Below, piece by piece: positions 9,355 through 17,296 of a stretch of DNA of 32,671 nucleotides. A model generated the notes under the pieces. The model made no database searches. It had not been told where the DNA came from and was given only the letters and a program-made list of their open reading frames with translations. Location of the stretch: the NCBI GenBank assembly GCA_020049495.1, contig JAIFKU010000129.1, forward strand, positions 1 to 32,671, written 5' to 3'. Position numbers and translations under genes: made by a program. Every line of letters begins with the position of its first letter. Positions within the stretch are counted from its first letter, which is position 1. This stretch comes from Accumulibacter sp. GTDB taxonomy: Bacteria; Pseudomonadota; Gammaproteobacteria; Burkholderiales; Rhodocyclaceae.

Positions 9355-10368
9355 CTAGTTTTTCTGTTCTTTTAAAACTTTCATGATTCCGGTGTCCTCA
9401 AGGGTCTTGTTGATGCTTTTCTGTTCGGAGACCCAGTAGGCGGCAAGATCTTTCCCGTTCATATATTTTGGAACGAGTCCCATCGCCTTGACGGCCTGCA
9501 CGGTCTCCGGATCTTTGGCAATCTTCTCGACACCTTCGCGGAGCTGCATCAATACATCCTCGGGAATCCCTTTGGGTGCGGCCAGCCCTTGCCACAGAAT
9601 GGTGATGACGTTAAAGCCTTTTTCCTTGAAAGTCGGCACGTCCTTGTACATCGGGTCATCAATCCGGGTCTCACCCGCCACGGCAAGCACACGGATTTTT
9701 CCGGCCTTGAAATGCGCCTGCAAATCAACCGGATTATTCATGACGGCCTGAATATGCCCTCCCAGCAGGGACGCAATCAACGGAGCGCCACCGTCATATG
9801 GCACCGGTTCGATTTTCAATCCGGCCAATAGCGAGAGTTGTTCCGGAGCCGTGTGTGCCATGTTGCCGACACCGGTATGTCCATACTTTATTTTCCCGGG
9901 ATTGGCTTTGGCAAAACTGATGAATTCCTCGAGCGTGGTATACGGCGCATCGGTTCGCACGGCCAGGACAAAGGGAATTTGCCCGATCATGGCAATGGCT
10001 TCCAGATCTGTCGCGTAATTGTATTTTGTCTTGCCAACGAGAGGCTGTAGCAACATGCCGCTGTTGGCAATTCCGATGGTATAGCCGTCCGGTTTGGAAT
10101 CACCCAGTTCATTCAGCCCGATCTGGGCCGCCGCCCCAGGTTTATTGACGACAATCATGGGCTGGCCGATATGCTTGGCCGAAACCTTTGCCAGCGCCCT
10201 AGCCACCAGGTCGGAGCTGCCTCCCGGAGCATATGGAACGATGACCGTGATCGGCTTGATCGGGTATTTTGCCTCGGCAGCCGTTGCCGCCGTAATGCCT
10301 GAACCGGCAATGAATAACAGAGAAACGAATGCGAAAGATAAGCTAAAAAACCGGGAATCAAATTTCAT
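9355..10368 (-). CDS. tctC: TctC/Bug-family periplasmic solute-binding protein
   Basis: A 337-residue secreted binding protein. Residues 1-31 form a signal peptide (hydrophobic run LSFAFVSLLFIAGSG, Ala-rich cleavage region ATAAEA). The mature part starts with YPIKPITVIVPYAPGGSSDL, the signature of the Bug/TctC family, and continues with NKPGAAAQIG, GYTIGIANSG and the ALAA-type tail region. These proteins deliver carboxylated ligands (citrate, tartrate, glutamate, aromatic acids and others) to TctAB; the ligand cannot be told from sequence here. The start at 10368 has a very strong GGAGGAG site inside the end of tctA, with one base between tctA's stop and this ATG, so translation is coupled. 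Gene order tctB-tctA-tctC differs from the classical tctCBA order. Confidence 0.93.
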   Translation of the reverse strand: MKFDSRFFSLSFAFVSLLFIAGSGITAATAAEAKYPIKPITVIVPYAPGGSSDLVARALAKVSAKHIGQPMIVVNKPGAAAQIGLNELGDSKPDGYTIGIANSGMLLQPLVGKTKYNYATDLEAIAMIGQIPFVLAVRTDAPYTTLEEFISFAKANPGKIKYGHTGVGNMAHTAPEQLSLLAGLKIEPVPYDGGAPLIASLLGGHIQAVMNNPVDLQAHFKAGKIRVLAVAGETRIDDPMYKDVPTFKEKGFNVITILWQGLAAPKGIPEDVLMQLREGVEKIAKDPETVQAVKAMGLVPKYMNGKDLAAYWVSEQKSINKTLEDTGIMKVLKEQKN

Positions 10369-10369
10369 T

Positions 10370-11878
10370 TCAATCTCCTCCTTGTTTACGCCAGATCAAA
10401 GAAACCACCTTCTTCAGGATGACACCGACTATCAGTATCACCGTCAGCCACAACATGACGCCGGCGAGTGGTCGCGTCATCATGTTCCACAGGCTGCCAT
10501 CACAGATCACCATGGCCTGCATCAACCCCTGTTCAAGCTGCGGACCGAGAAATGCCCCGATCGCCAGAGGGGCAGGCTCAAATCCCGACTTTTGCATCAG
10601 ATAACCCAGCAGCCCGAATGCCATAAGGATATATAGGTCAAAGAGGCTAAAATTCAATACATAAGCCCCTGAAAGCGTGATCACGGCGACTATGGGCATC
10701 AGATAATTCATCGGTACGCGCAACAGGGATGCAAATACGCCAACCATTGGCAAATTCAGGACCAAACACATCAGGTTCCCGATATACATGCTGGCAATCA
10801 AGCCCCAGAAAATTATCGGCTGGGTCGATACCAGCATGGGTCCGGGCTGTATGCCGTGAATCATGAAACCGCTTAACAAAAGTGCCGCCGACGAGGTGAA
10901 AGGTATTCCCAGGGACAGCAACGGGATCATCTGTGAGGCGCTTGCCGCATTGTTCGCCGCCTCGGGGCCGGCAACGCCTTCAACCGCGCCTACGTTTCCC
11001 CATTCATCCGGATTCTTGCTCAGTTTCTTTTCAACGGCATAGGAAATGAACGTTGAAATCGTCGCGGAAGGACCGGGGATCAGTCCCATGAAAAAACCAA
11101 TAAACCCGCCTCTGAAAATTGGTGAAATTGACCGTTTAATCTCTTTCATTGTCGGATACAGATCGCGAGATTTGACTTTCTCGACTCTTACATTTGTCTG
11201 TTTCTCGCACATGGTGGCAATGACTTCGCCTAATCCGAACATGCCCATCACGATGATGATGAAATCAAGACCTTTCGCAAGATTTGTCGAACCAAAAGTA
11301 AATCGGCTGATGGCCGTCATTGGATCGATCCCAACCGTGCCGATCATCAAGCCAACCAGAGCCATGATGAATGACTGCAAGGGTGATTTGCCCGACAAGT
11401 TGGTCAGAACAACCAGGCCAAGGAGTGCTATTGAAAAGTATTCCGGGGGCCCGAAAGCCAAAGCCGCTTCTGCAAGCAGTGGGGCAAATAGAGTGATTCC
11501 GACGACTCCCAAGGTTCCGGCGATGAACGAGCCAATGGCTGAGACAGCCAGAGCCGCTCCAGCCCTGCCTCGTTTGGCCATCAGATGCCCTTCCAGGCAG
11601 GTCACCACGGAAGCACCTTCACCAGGCACATTGACGAGAATCGAGGTTATCGAACCACCGTACATTGCCCCGTAGTAGATCCCCGAGAACATGATGAGCG
11701 CCGTAAGCGTATTCATTCCATAACTGATCGGAAGGAGCAAGGCGATGGTTCCCGAAATGCCGATTCCTGGAAGAACACCCGCCACAGTCCCCAAAGTTAC
11801 GCCAATCAGCGCTGCCAGAAGGTTCTGAAACTCAAGGCTGGTGGCAAACCCCTGAAAGAGCATTGTCATTGAGTCCAC
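10370..11878 (-). CDS. tctA: TctA-family large membrane subunit of tripartite tricarboxylate transporter
   Basis: A ~502-residue inner-membrane protein with about 12 hydrophobic segments and the TctA signatures VAGVLPGIGISGTIALLLP near the N-terminus, IYYGAMYGGSITSILVNVPG, EGASVVTCLEGHLMAKRG, LIPGPSAT and EAANNAASASQMIPLLSLGI. TctA is the translocating subunit working with TctB and the periplasmic TctC. I place the start at the GTG at 11878, which has AGGAA at suitable spacing and yields MDSMTMLFQGF; an ATG at 11869 and a TTG at 11884 are alternatives. It follows tctB by 20 bp. Confidence 0.92.
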   Translation of the reverse strand: MDSMTMLFQGFATSLEFQNLLAALIGVTLGTVAGVLPGIGISGTIALLLPISYGMNTLTALIMFSGIYYGAMYGGSITSILVNVPGEGASVVTCLEGHLMAKRGRAGAALAVSAIGSFIAGTLGVVGITLFAPLLAEAALAFGPPEYFSIALLGLVVLTNLSGKSPLQSFIMALVGLMIGTVGIDPMTAISRFTFGSTNLAKGLDFIIIVMGMFGLGEVIATMCEKQTNVRVEKVKSRDLYPTMKEIKRSISPIFRGGFIGFFMGLIPGPSATISTFISYAVEKKLSKNPDEWGNVGAVEGVAGPEAANNAASASQMIPLLSLGIPFTSSAALLLSGFMIHGIQPGPMLVSTQPIIFWGLIASMYIGNLMCLVLNLPMVGVFASLLRVPMNYLMPIVAVITLSGAYVLNFSLFDLYILMAFGLLGYLMQKSGFEPAPLAIGAFLGPQLEQGLMQAMVICDGSLWNMMTRPLAGVMLWLTVILIVGVILKKVVSLIWRKQGGD

Positions 11879-11898
11879 TCTCAATTTCCTCTTCAGGT

Positions 11899-12330
11899 TC
11901 AGGGCAAGACAACGCCCAGCAGGACTTCAAAACAAACATAGAATGCAGAGACGACTGACAAGGACACAATGGCCGGCTTGAGGTATCCCGAGGTCTTGGT
12001 GACCTTGAGCAGATAGAAGAGGTACAAGGTGGTGGCGATGAAATACCCTGTTTTGTCCAGCGCAAAGATATATATCGCCGTTCCAGCGAGAAACAGCAGA
12101 ATATTGAATGCGGTAGAAGAATCAATTCCGTCTTCTTTCCCGGACTCGGATTTTTTCTTCAACGTCACAAACAAGTTGATGCTGCAAAGAATTACAGCCA
12201 GCGTGCCGACAATGTTGGGCATGAATCCGGCTTTCGGCTTGGCCAGAATTCCGAAATTGAGATCCGTTGCAAAATAGGCGTAACACAGGCTGACCAGTAA
12301 AAATCCCCCGGATAACCATTTTTCTACCAT
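11899..12330 (-). CDS. tctB: TctB-family small membrane subunit of tripartite tricarboxylate transporter
   Basis: A 143-residue protein with four to five membrane segments, the size and profile of TctB. It contains FGILAKPKAGFMPNIVGTLA, matching the family's usual G-x-G-F-x-P pattern after the first helix, and ends with LLGVVLP. TctB is poorly conserved, so identification rests on size, topology, this motif and its position directly before tctA. It is the first gene of the operon: the ATG at 12330 is preceded by AAGGA, and a sigma70-type promoter with a palindromic candidate operator lies 36-85 bp further upstream. Confidence 0.88.
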   Translation of the reverse strand: MVEKWLSGGFLLVSLCYAYFATDLNFGILAKPKAGFMPNIVGTLAVILCSINLFVTLKKKSESGKEDGIDSSTAFNILLFLAGTAIYIFALDKTGYFIATTLYLFYLLKVTKTSGYLKPAIVSLSVVSAFYVCFEVLLGVVLP

Positions 12331-12365
12331 GCCATATTCCTTTTCATTCGCCAGCAGAAAGAAAT

Positions 12366-12383
12366 AATAACAACGTTGTTATT
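12366..12383. promoter_or_regulatory. Candidate LacI-family operator (perfect palindrome)
   Basis: AATAACAACGTTGTTATT is a perfect 18-bp inverted repeat with a central CG, the usual geometry for LacI/GalR-family repressors. It lies immediately downstream of the -10 box of the tctB promoter, covering the expected transcription start, where a bound repressor would block initiation. The only LacI-family gene in the window (4078-5073) is at the far end of this operon. I saw no second copy elsewhere in the window. Confidence 0.7.
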
Positions 12384-12387
12384 TTTT

Positions 12388-12415
12388 ATTATAAACATCG
12401 AATCATAAATTGCAA
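12388..12415 (-). promoter_or_regulatory. Sigma70-type promoter of the tctBAC operon
   Basis: On the minus strand TTGCAA (12415-12410) and a perfect TATAAT (12393-12388) are separated by 16 bp in an AT-rich stretch. The start of transcription should fall inside the adjacent palindrome, about 50 bases ahead of the tctB start codon. Confidence 0.65.
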
Positions 12416-12632
12416 GCGAAATAATCTGGCGGAAACTGACCCTTATAGCTCTTGCTCATATGATTCGTTTCGTTGCCGGTAATAGCATTGCCTGAATCCA
12501 ATTAAGGCTGTACCAAACCGATATTCATCGCAACTGGCTTATCAGCTATCAGCATGGCGAAACTACTCAGGAGATGCCTGTACGGTCAGTGATGCTAGAC
12601 TCTGTGCCATGGAAAATGAAGGTATGACGAGT

Positions 12633-13496
12633 ATGACTGCCGCCACATCTGTCGAGCGCAAGGTCTGGTGTACCTCACCGTCGGGGCTGCACCGCATGGC
12701 CTACAGCGAATGGGGAACGCGTGAAAATCCGCAGGTGCTCATCTGCGTGCATGGCCTGGCGCGTAATGGTCGCGATTTTGACGATTTGGCACGGGTCATG
12801 GCTACCGACTATCGGGTGATCTGTCCCGATGTGGTCGGGCGCGGACGCAGCGACTGGCTGCGCGATCCGCTGGGCTACGGCGTCCAGCAGTATGTGGCCG
12901 ACATGATGGTGCTGCTGGCCCGGCTTGATGTCGAGACGGTGCACTGGCTTGGTACCTCGATGGGCGGATTGATCGGCATGGTGCTGGCGAGCCTTGAAAA
13001 TACGCCGGTCAAGCGGCTGCTGCTGAACGATGTCGGGCCAGTCATTTCAGCCGAAGCTATCCGTCGTATCGGCGACTACATTGGCCGAGCCCCGAAGTTC
13101 GATAGTCTTGACGACGCGGAACAATATATCCGGCTGGTCAGCGCTCCCTTTGGCATCCTGAGCGATGCACAGTGGCGCCGCCTGACTGAAACCAGTTTGC
13201 GTCAGGCTGCGGAAGGGCGTCTGGAGATGCGCTACGATCCCGCTATCGCAGAATCCTTCCGCCGTGCCACGGCCAGCGGCGAAATTGACCTGTGGCCGAT
13301 GTACGAGCGTATCCGTTGTCCGACACTGGTACTGCGTGGTGCGCATTCCGATTTGCTCACGCCCGAAACGGCGCAGGCGATGGCGGTACGCGGGCCCCGT
13401 CCAGAGGTTGTCGAAGTGCCTGGCGTCGGCCATGCGCCAATGTTCATGGACGATATGCAGATCGGCATCGTTCGTGATTTTCTGCTGGCGGTTTGA
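12633..13496 (+). CDS. Alpha/beta hydrolase
   Basis: An alpha/beta-hydrolase-fold protein of about 287 residues. Visible catalytic elements are the oxyanion-hole region CVHGLARNGRDFDDLA, the nucleophile elbow LGTSMGG (G-x-S-x-G), an acidic residue in LRGAHSDLLTPE and the histidine in VPGVGHAPMF. It has no signal peptide and is probably a cytoplasmic esterase or C-C bond hydrolase; the substrate is unknown. The start is uncertain: an ATG at 12609 lacks a ribosome binding site, one at 12624 is too close to the only GAAGG (12618-12622), and 12633 has that site 10 bases upstream. Its TGA overlaps by one base the ATG of the following methyltransferase gene (TGATG), so the two are translated together. 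Confidence 0.88.
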   Translation: MTAATSVERKVWCTSPSGLHRMAYSEWGTRENPQVLICVHGLARNGRDFDDLARVMATDYRVICPDVVGRGRSDWLRDPLGYGVQQYVADMMVLLARLDVETVHWLGTSMGGLIGMVLASLENTPVKRLLLNDVGPVISAEAIRRIGDYIGRAPKFDSLDDAEQYIRLVSAPFGILSDAQWRRLTETSLRQAAEGRLEMRYDPAIAESFRRATASGEIDLWPMYERIRCPTLVLRGAHSDLLTPETAQAMAVRGPRPEVVEVPGVGHAPMFMDDMQIGIVRDFLLAV

Positions 13497-14668
13497 TGAC
13501 TGGGGATGTCTTGAACAGAACTGTCACCCCGCTCCCCCTCATCAACTGGACTGAAGCGGATCAATCGTGCTCCGCTCGCTGGTTCTCCGAGGCCGGTATG
13601 GCGCCGCCCAGACGCGTCCAGGTCGCCGACGATACACTGAGCGCCGATGCCGCGTATCGTCTGGCCTGCGAAGGGACGGCGCTGCTCTGGCGCGGTGATT
13701 TCCAGAATGCGCGGCAGTTGCTGCAGGCCATGGCGCGGCGCGTTGAGCGCAAGCCGCGCAAGACCCCTACCGTGTCACGTGCGCCGTCGGAAAGCTTTCA
13801 TCTGCAGCGCATGGCGCAGGCGCAACGGGCACGCACGCTCGGCATGCTGCTGATTCCCTTCCTGGCGGATCACCTCATCCCGCTGCGCCGCGCGCCCGAA
13901 GTGCGGCAAGCCTGTGAGGAAGTCTATGGTGCGGCCGATACGTCCTACGTAATCTCGTTACGTGAGCTGCTCGGTCTGATCGGTGCTCACGAGTGGCGCC
14001 GGAATGGCGTCGAGATTCCTGCGCTGGGCGATCGCATCCATGCGCATTACGGCGTGTTTTCCCCGGTGCGCGGCGAGTACGTGGCGCTGGTCGCCGATGC
14101 GCCGCTGCCTGCGGCGCTATCGACCAGCAGCGTAGCCTTCGACATTGGCACGGGAACCGGGGTGCTTGCCGCCGTGCTGGCCAGACGTGGCGTCAAGCGC
14201 ATTGTGGCCACCGATCAGGATGAGCGGGCACTGGCCTGTGCCCGCGAGAATATCGCCCGGCTCGGATGGCACGATCAGGTCGACGTGGTACAGGCCGATC
14301 TTTTTCCTCCCGGACGTGCTCCGCTGGTGGTGTGCAATCCGCCCTGGGTCCCCGCTCGCCCGAGTTCTCCCCTCGAATATGCGGTGTACGACCCGGACAG
14401 CCGCATGCTGCGCGGTTTTCTCGATGGTCTGGCAGCGCATCTGGAGCCGGGAGGCGAGGGCTGGCTGATCCTCTCCGATCTGGCCGAGCATCTGCAATTG
14501 CGTTCGCGCAGCGAATTGATGTCACTGGTTGAAGCCGCCGGTCTGAAGGTATCGGGCCGGCTGGACGTGCGGCCTACGCATCCACGCGCTTCCGATACGA
14601 GCGATCCGTTGTATGCTGCACGTGCCGCCGAAATTACTTCGCTCTGGCGGCTCCGGACAAGGGAGTAG
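13496..14668 (+). CDS. Class I SAM-dependent methyltransferase (HemK/RsmC-like)
   Basis: A 390-residue protein whose C-terminal half is a Rossmann-fold methyltransferase: motif I AFDIGTGTGVLAAVLAR, the acidic residue of ATDQDERALACARENI, QADLF, and the NPPW catalytic motif in VVCNPPWVPA. NPPY/NPPW motifs are typical of enzymes that methylate exocyclic or side-chain nitrogens in rRNA, release factors or ribosomal proteins. The N-terminal ~200 residues are not recognised and may select the substrate. The start at 13496 overlaps the upstream hydrolase stop (TGATG). An HDOD gene follows after 9 bp, so the three genes form one transcription unit. Confidence 0.87.
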   Translation: MTGDVLNRTVTPLPLINWTEADQSCSARWFSEAGMAPPRRVQVADDTLSADAAYRLACEGTALLWRGDFQNARQLLQAMARRVERKPRKTPTVSRAPSESFHLQRMAQAQRARTLGMLLIPFLADHLIPLRRAPEVRQACEEVYGAADTSYVISLRELLGLIGAHEWRRNGVEIPALGDRIHAHYGVFSPVRGEYVALVADAPLPAALSTSSVAFDIGTGTGVLAAVLARRGVKRIVATDQDERALACARENIARLGWHDQVDVVQADLFPPGRAPLVVCNPPWVPARPSSPLEYAVYDPDSRMLRGFLDGLAAHLEPGGEGWLILSDLAEHLQLRSRSELMSLVEAAGLKVSGRLDVRPTHPRASDTSDPLYAARAAEITSLWRLRTRE

Positions 14669-14677
14669 CAGGCGAAC

Positions 14678-15544
14678 ATGGATTCATGGAAAAGCCGCTG
14701 GGGTGTCGGGCAGTGGGCCGCCTATTTTGAACATCAGGCGCTGCCCGTCATGCGCCGCTCCAAACTGTTGATGGTGCAGCTCGAGTCGGCAGAAGGCGAA
14801 CTGCTTTCGCCCAGGGATCTCTCGGATATCGTTCTGCAGGATCCGCTGCTTTGCCTGTGTCTGCTGCGCGAAGCCGAGCGCAGAAAATCGCACCGGCTTG
14901 ACCATGAAACAACGACGGCGCTGGCGGCCATCATGCAGCTCGGGGTCGATGAGTTTCGTACCTTGTTGCTTTCCAGTCCGGAAATCGAAGACGACAACCG
15001 CGGCCTGCTCAAGGTGGAGGCGCGCGCACGGGCTTCCGCGCAGATCGCTCAGGCCTGGGCCACCGGGCGTATGGATCTCAATCCGGAAGAAGTCGCGGTC
15101 GCTGCACTGCTGGCCGGCGCTGGCGATTTGCTGCTGTGGGTCTATGCCGATGAGATTCCGCGCAAGGCCGAGGTGGAGTTATCCTCGGGTCGGGCTCAGC
15201 GCAGTGCGCAGGCGCAAATGCAGGCCTGTGGATTCACCTTCAAGCAACTGACCCTGCTATGCGCCGAGCGCTGGAAACTGCCCGCTCTGGTGATCCAGCT
15301 CTTGCGTGGCTCCGAATCGCTGCGCGCTCAACTGACGCGGACCTGCTCGAACGCCGCACGCCACGTTTTGGATGATTCCGAAAGCTCAATACTGGCCCTG
15401 GCCAGCGATCTGGTTGAAGCCATCAAGCTGATTCCCAATGTCAACCTTGAATGGCTCGTTGATGGTCTGGTCATGCTCCCGGAAGATCGCCGTCCCGCGC
15501 TTCTGGCTGCGGCTCACGAGCTGCTGGGTGCGTCGCAGCCGTAA
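14678..15544 (+). CDS. HDOD-domain protein
   Basis: A 288-residue protein resembling HDOD proteins (an HD-phosphohydrolase-like fold without catalytic residues), with LPVMRRSKLLMVQLESA near the N-terminus, LSDIVLQDPLLCLCLLREAE, and the helix AAIMQLGVDEFRTLLLS. HDOD proteins usually act as scaffolds in signalling, motility or stress responses; no output domain is fused here. It is the last intact gene of the hydrolase-methyltransferase cluster. Its stop codon lies only 16 bp ahead of the truncated jetC remnant, so the upstream edge of the lost Wadjet locus is directly behind it. Confidence 0.78.
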   Translation: MDSWKSRWGVGQWAAYFEHQALPVMRRSKLLMVQLESAEGELLSPRDLSDIVLQDPLLCLCLLREAERRKSHRLDHETTTALAAIMQLGVDEFRTLLLSSPEIEDDNRGLLKVEARARASAQIAQAWATGRMDLNPEEVAVAALLAGAGDLLLWVYADEIPRKAEVELSSGRAQRSAQAQMQACGFTFKQLTLLCAERWKLPALVIQLLRGSESLRAQLTRTCSNAARHVLDDSESSILALASDLVEAIKLIPNVNLEWLVDGLVMLPEDRRPALLAAAHELLGASQP

Positions 15545-15560
15545 TCATCGCCAACGCTGA

Positions 15561-15908
15561 AGCTTCACTGGTGGCCAGAAGGAGAAGCTGGCCTACACGA
15601 TTCTGGCGGCCAATCTGGCCTATCAGTTCGGCCTGGAGTGGGGCGCTGTGCGCTCGCGCTCCTTCCGTTTCGTGGTCATCGACGAAGCTTTCGGGCGCGG
15701 CTCGGACGAGTCGGCGCAATATGGCCTGCGGCTGTTCGCCCAGCTCAACCTGCAAATCTTGATCGTCACGCCCTTGCAGAAAATCCACATCATCGAACCG
15801 TTTGTCTCCAACGTCGGCTTTGTGCACAACGAGGAAGGCAAGGCCTCGATGCTGCGCAATCTCTCGATTGAGGAATATCGCGAGGAGAAAGCGAGAAAGG
15901 GCACATGA
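15561..15908 (+). pseudogene. jetC: JetC (Wadjet SMC-like ATPase), C-terminal remnant
   Basis: Reading from just after an in-frame TGA (15558-15560), the frame encodes SFTGGQKEKLAYTILAANLA, then YQFGLEW, SRSFRFVVIDEAFGRGSDES (Walker B and D-loop), LQILIVTPLQKIHIIEP and NVGFVHNEEG, and ends in EEYREEKARKGT. This is the conserved C-terminal head of the SbcC/MukB-like ATPase of Wadjet systems. The usual protein is over 1,000 residues; Walker A, the coiled coils and the hinge are absent, and the fragment begins exactly at the ABC signature motif. No start codon with a ribosome binding site is visible, so it is not expected to function. The TGA overlaps the ATG of jetD by four bases (ATGA), preserving the original operon junction. 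Confidence 0.85.
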
Positions 15909-17103
15909 GCTGGACGACCCCGGCTGATCTGTGCGCACAGGTGCTAAAGCTCTGGGATCGAGGGGAGATCCTGGCCAGCCTGGTCACTGGCGAATCGCCA
16001 TTCCCCAAGCGTCTGGTGCTCAAAGGCCCGACGTCGGCCGAGATGGCCGAATGCTTTGATGAGGTCCGCGCCTGGATCGCCGAACTGCGTGCAACGACGC
16101 ATTGCCGGATTGAAATGCGCGAATTCAGACATCGGGTCTTTGGCGCCAATGTGGTGCCGCAGGAGGCCTGGGTCGATACGGTCGAAATCGCCCTGGCGCT
16201 TATCGGCAAGCAGCGCGATGCCAAACGCTTTTCAGCTTTGGTCGAGATGACTGCCCATCACCAGCCGCCATTGCTGAGCTGGCTGGCCAAACGACCGCTT
16301 CGTGCGCTGGAACTGGTCGACGCGTGGAGTCGGTTGCTGGACATCGTCGCCTGGTTGCAGGGGCATCCGCGACCGGGCGTGTACCTCAGGCAGGTCGATA
16401 TTCCTGGGGTTCACAGCAAGTTCATCGAAGCCAATCGTGGCGTGCTCATGGAGTTGCTTGATGGCGTTTTGCCGCCAGAATTTATCGATTCGACGGCGTC
16501 CGGTATCAACCAGTTTGCCGCGCGTTACGGGTTTCTCGATAAGCCGGAGCGCATCCGTTTCCGCGCCCTCGATCCGGAACACGCCCTGTTGCAGGGGCCG
16601 ACATCAACCTTGATGCAGCGAGCTTCGCCCTGCTCGATTACAAGGTTTCGCGGGTTTTTGTCACCGAGAACGAGATCAACTTCCTCTCTTTTCCACCGGC
16701 CAAAAACAGCCTGCTCATCTCCGGCGGCGGCTATGGGTTCGAGATGTTGCACAACGTGTTCTGGCTCTCGCGTTGCCGTATTCACTATTGGGGCGACATT
16801 GACACCCACGGTTTCGCCATCCTCGACCAACTGCGCAGCCAGTTTGAGCACGTCGAATCCTTCCTGATGGACCGACGTACCCTACTGGCTTTTGAACCGC
16901 TGTGGGGCGAGGAGGAAAAGCCAGCGCGGCGCGATTTATCCCGGCTGACGGCAGCTGAAAGCGTTCTCTACGATGAGTTGCGCGATAATCGGATACGCAA
17001 GAATCTGCGGCTTGAACAGGAAAGGATCGGCTTTGACTGGGTGAAAGAGGCGGTTTTAGCTATCAACCCAAAACCGCCTTTACGAAATCTGGTAAGTAAT
17101 TGA
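15905..17103 (+). pseudogene. jetD: JetD (Wadjet nuclease subunit, DUF3322/DUF2220), single-base frameshift
   Basis: Codons 1-230 read MSWTTPADLCAQVLKLWDRG onward through RFRALDPEHALLQG, the DUF3322 half of JetD. The reading frame then shifts at 16594-16597 inside a run of four G; one additional G would continue it as ADINLDAASFALLDYKVSR, VTENEINFLSF, ISGGGYGFEMLHNVFWL and IHYWGDIDTHGFAILDQL, the DUF2220/Toprim-like half with its acidic E and D-x-D residues, down to the TGA at 17101-17103. The restored product would be 399 residues, normal for JetD. JetD cleaves DNA after the JetABC loop-extrusion complex detects small circular plasmids. As sequenced, the protein would end with about 90 out-of-frame residues (stop at 16867), losing the catalytic half. 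Confidence 0.87.
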
Positions 17104-17210
17104 ATTTGTTTAGAGAAAAAACGACGCGCCATTCGGTGCGAGATAGCTCGAGATATCCTGTAGATCGGCCTGACAGAGTGTCGGAGTGTCTATTTTCACG
17201 ATGTCAATTA

Positions 17211-17266
17211 CCAATTGGACGAAATTATATTCCCAATTGGACGAATACTTGCTAAGCTTTGGACGA
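17211..17266. repeat. Three direct repeats with exact 22-bp period
   Basis: TTGGACGA occurs at 17215-17222, 17237-17244 and 17259-17266, each 22 bp apart. The first two copies are extended to CCAATTGGACGAA (17211-17223 and 17233-17245), which contains the self-complementary CCAATTGG. A 22-bp period places all copies on about the same face of the helix, as in operator arrays or iterons. They lie 31-86 bp upstream of the DUF4143 ATPase start and overlap a candidate promoter. Confidence 0.8.
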
Positions 17267-17276
17267 TACCCATAAT
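17249..17276 (+). promoter_or_regulatory. Candidate promoter of the DUF4143 ATPase gene
   Basis: TTGCTA (17249-17254) and CATAAT (17271-17276) are separated by 16 bp, about 20 bases ahead of the gene start at 17297. The third 22-bp-period repeat lies inside the spacer, which would fit repression. The boxes are imperfect, so confidence is modest, and the short leader suggests few bases before the start codon. Confidence 0.4.
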
Positions 17277-17296
17277 CCTGTTACGCTAGGTCTAAT

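Noticed and set aside
12331-12608. Small RNA or further gene in the 278-bp gap between tctB and the hydrolase gene
   Set aside because: Apart from the tctB promoter and operator I see no open frame with a ribosome binding site, nor a terminator-ended hairpin.
15790-16224. Minus-strand open frames across the jetC/jetD remnant as an alternative gene
   Set aside because: They show no recognisable motif, whereas the plus strand has clear JetC and JetD homology.
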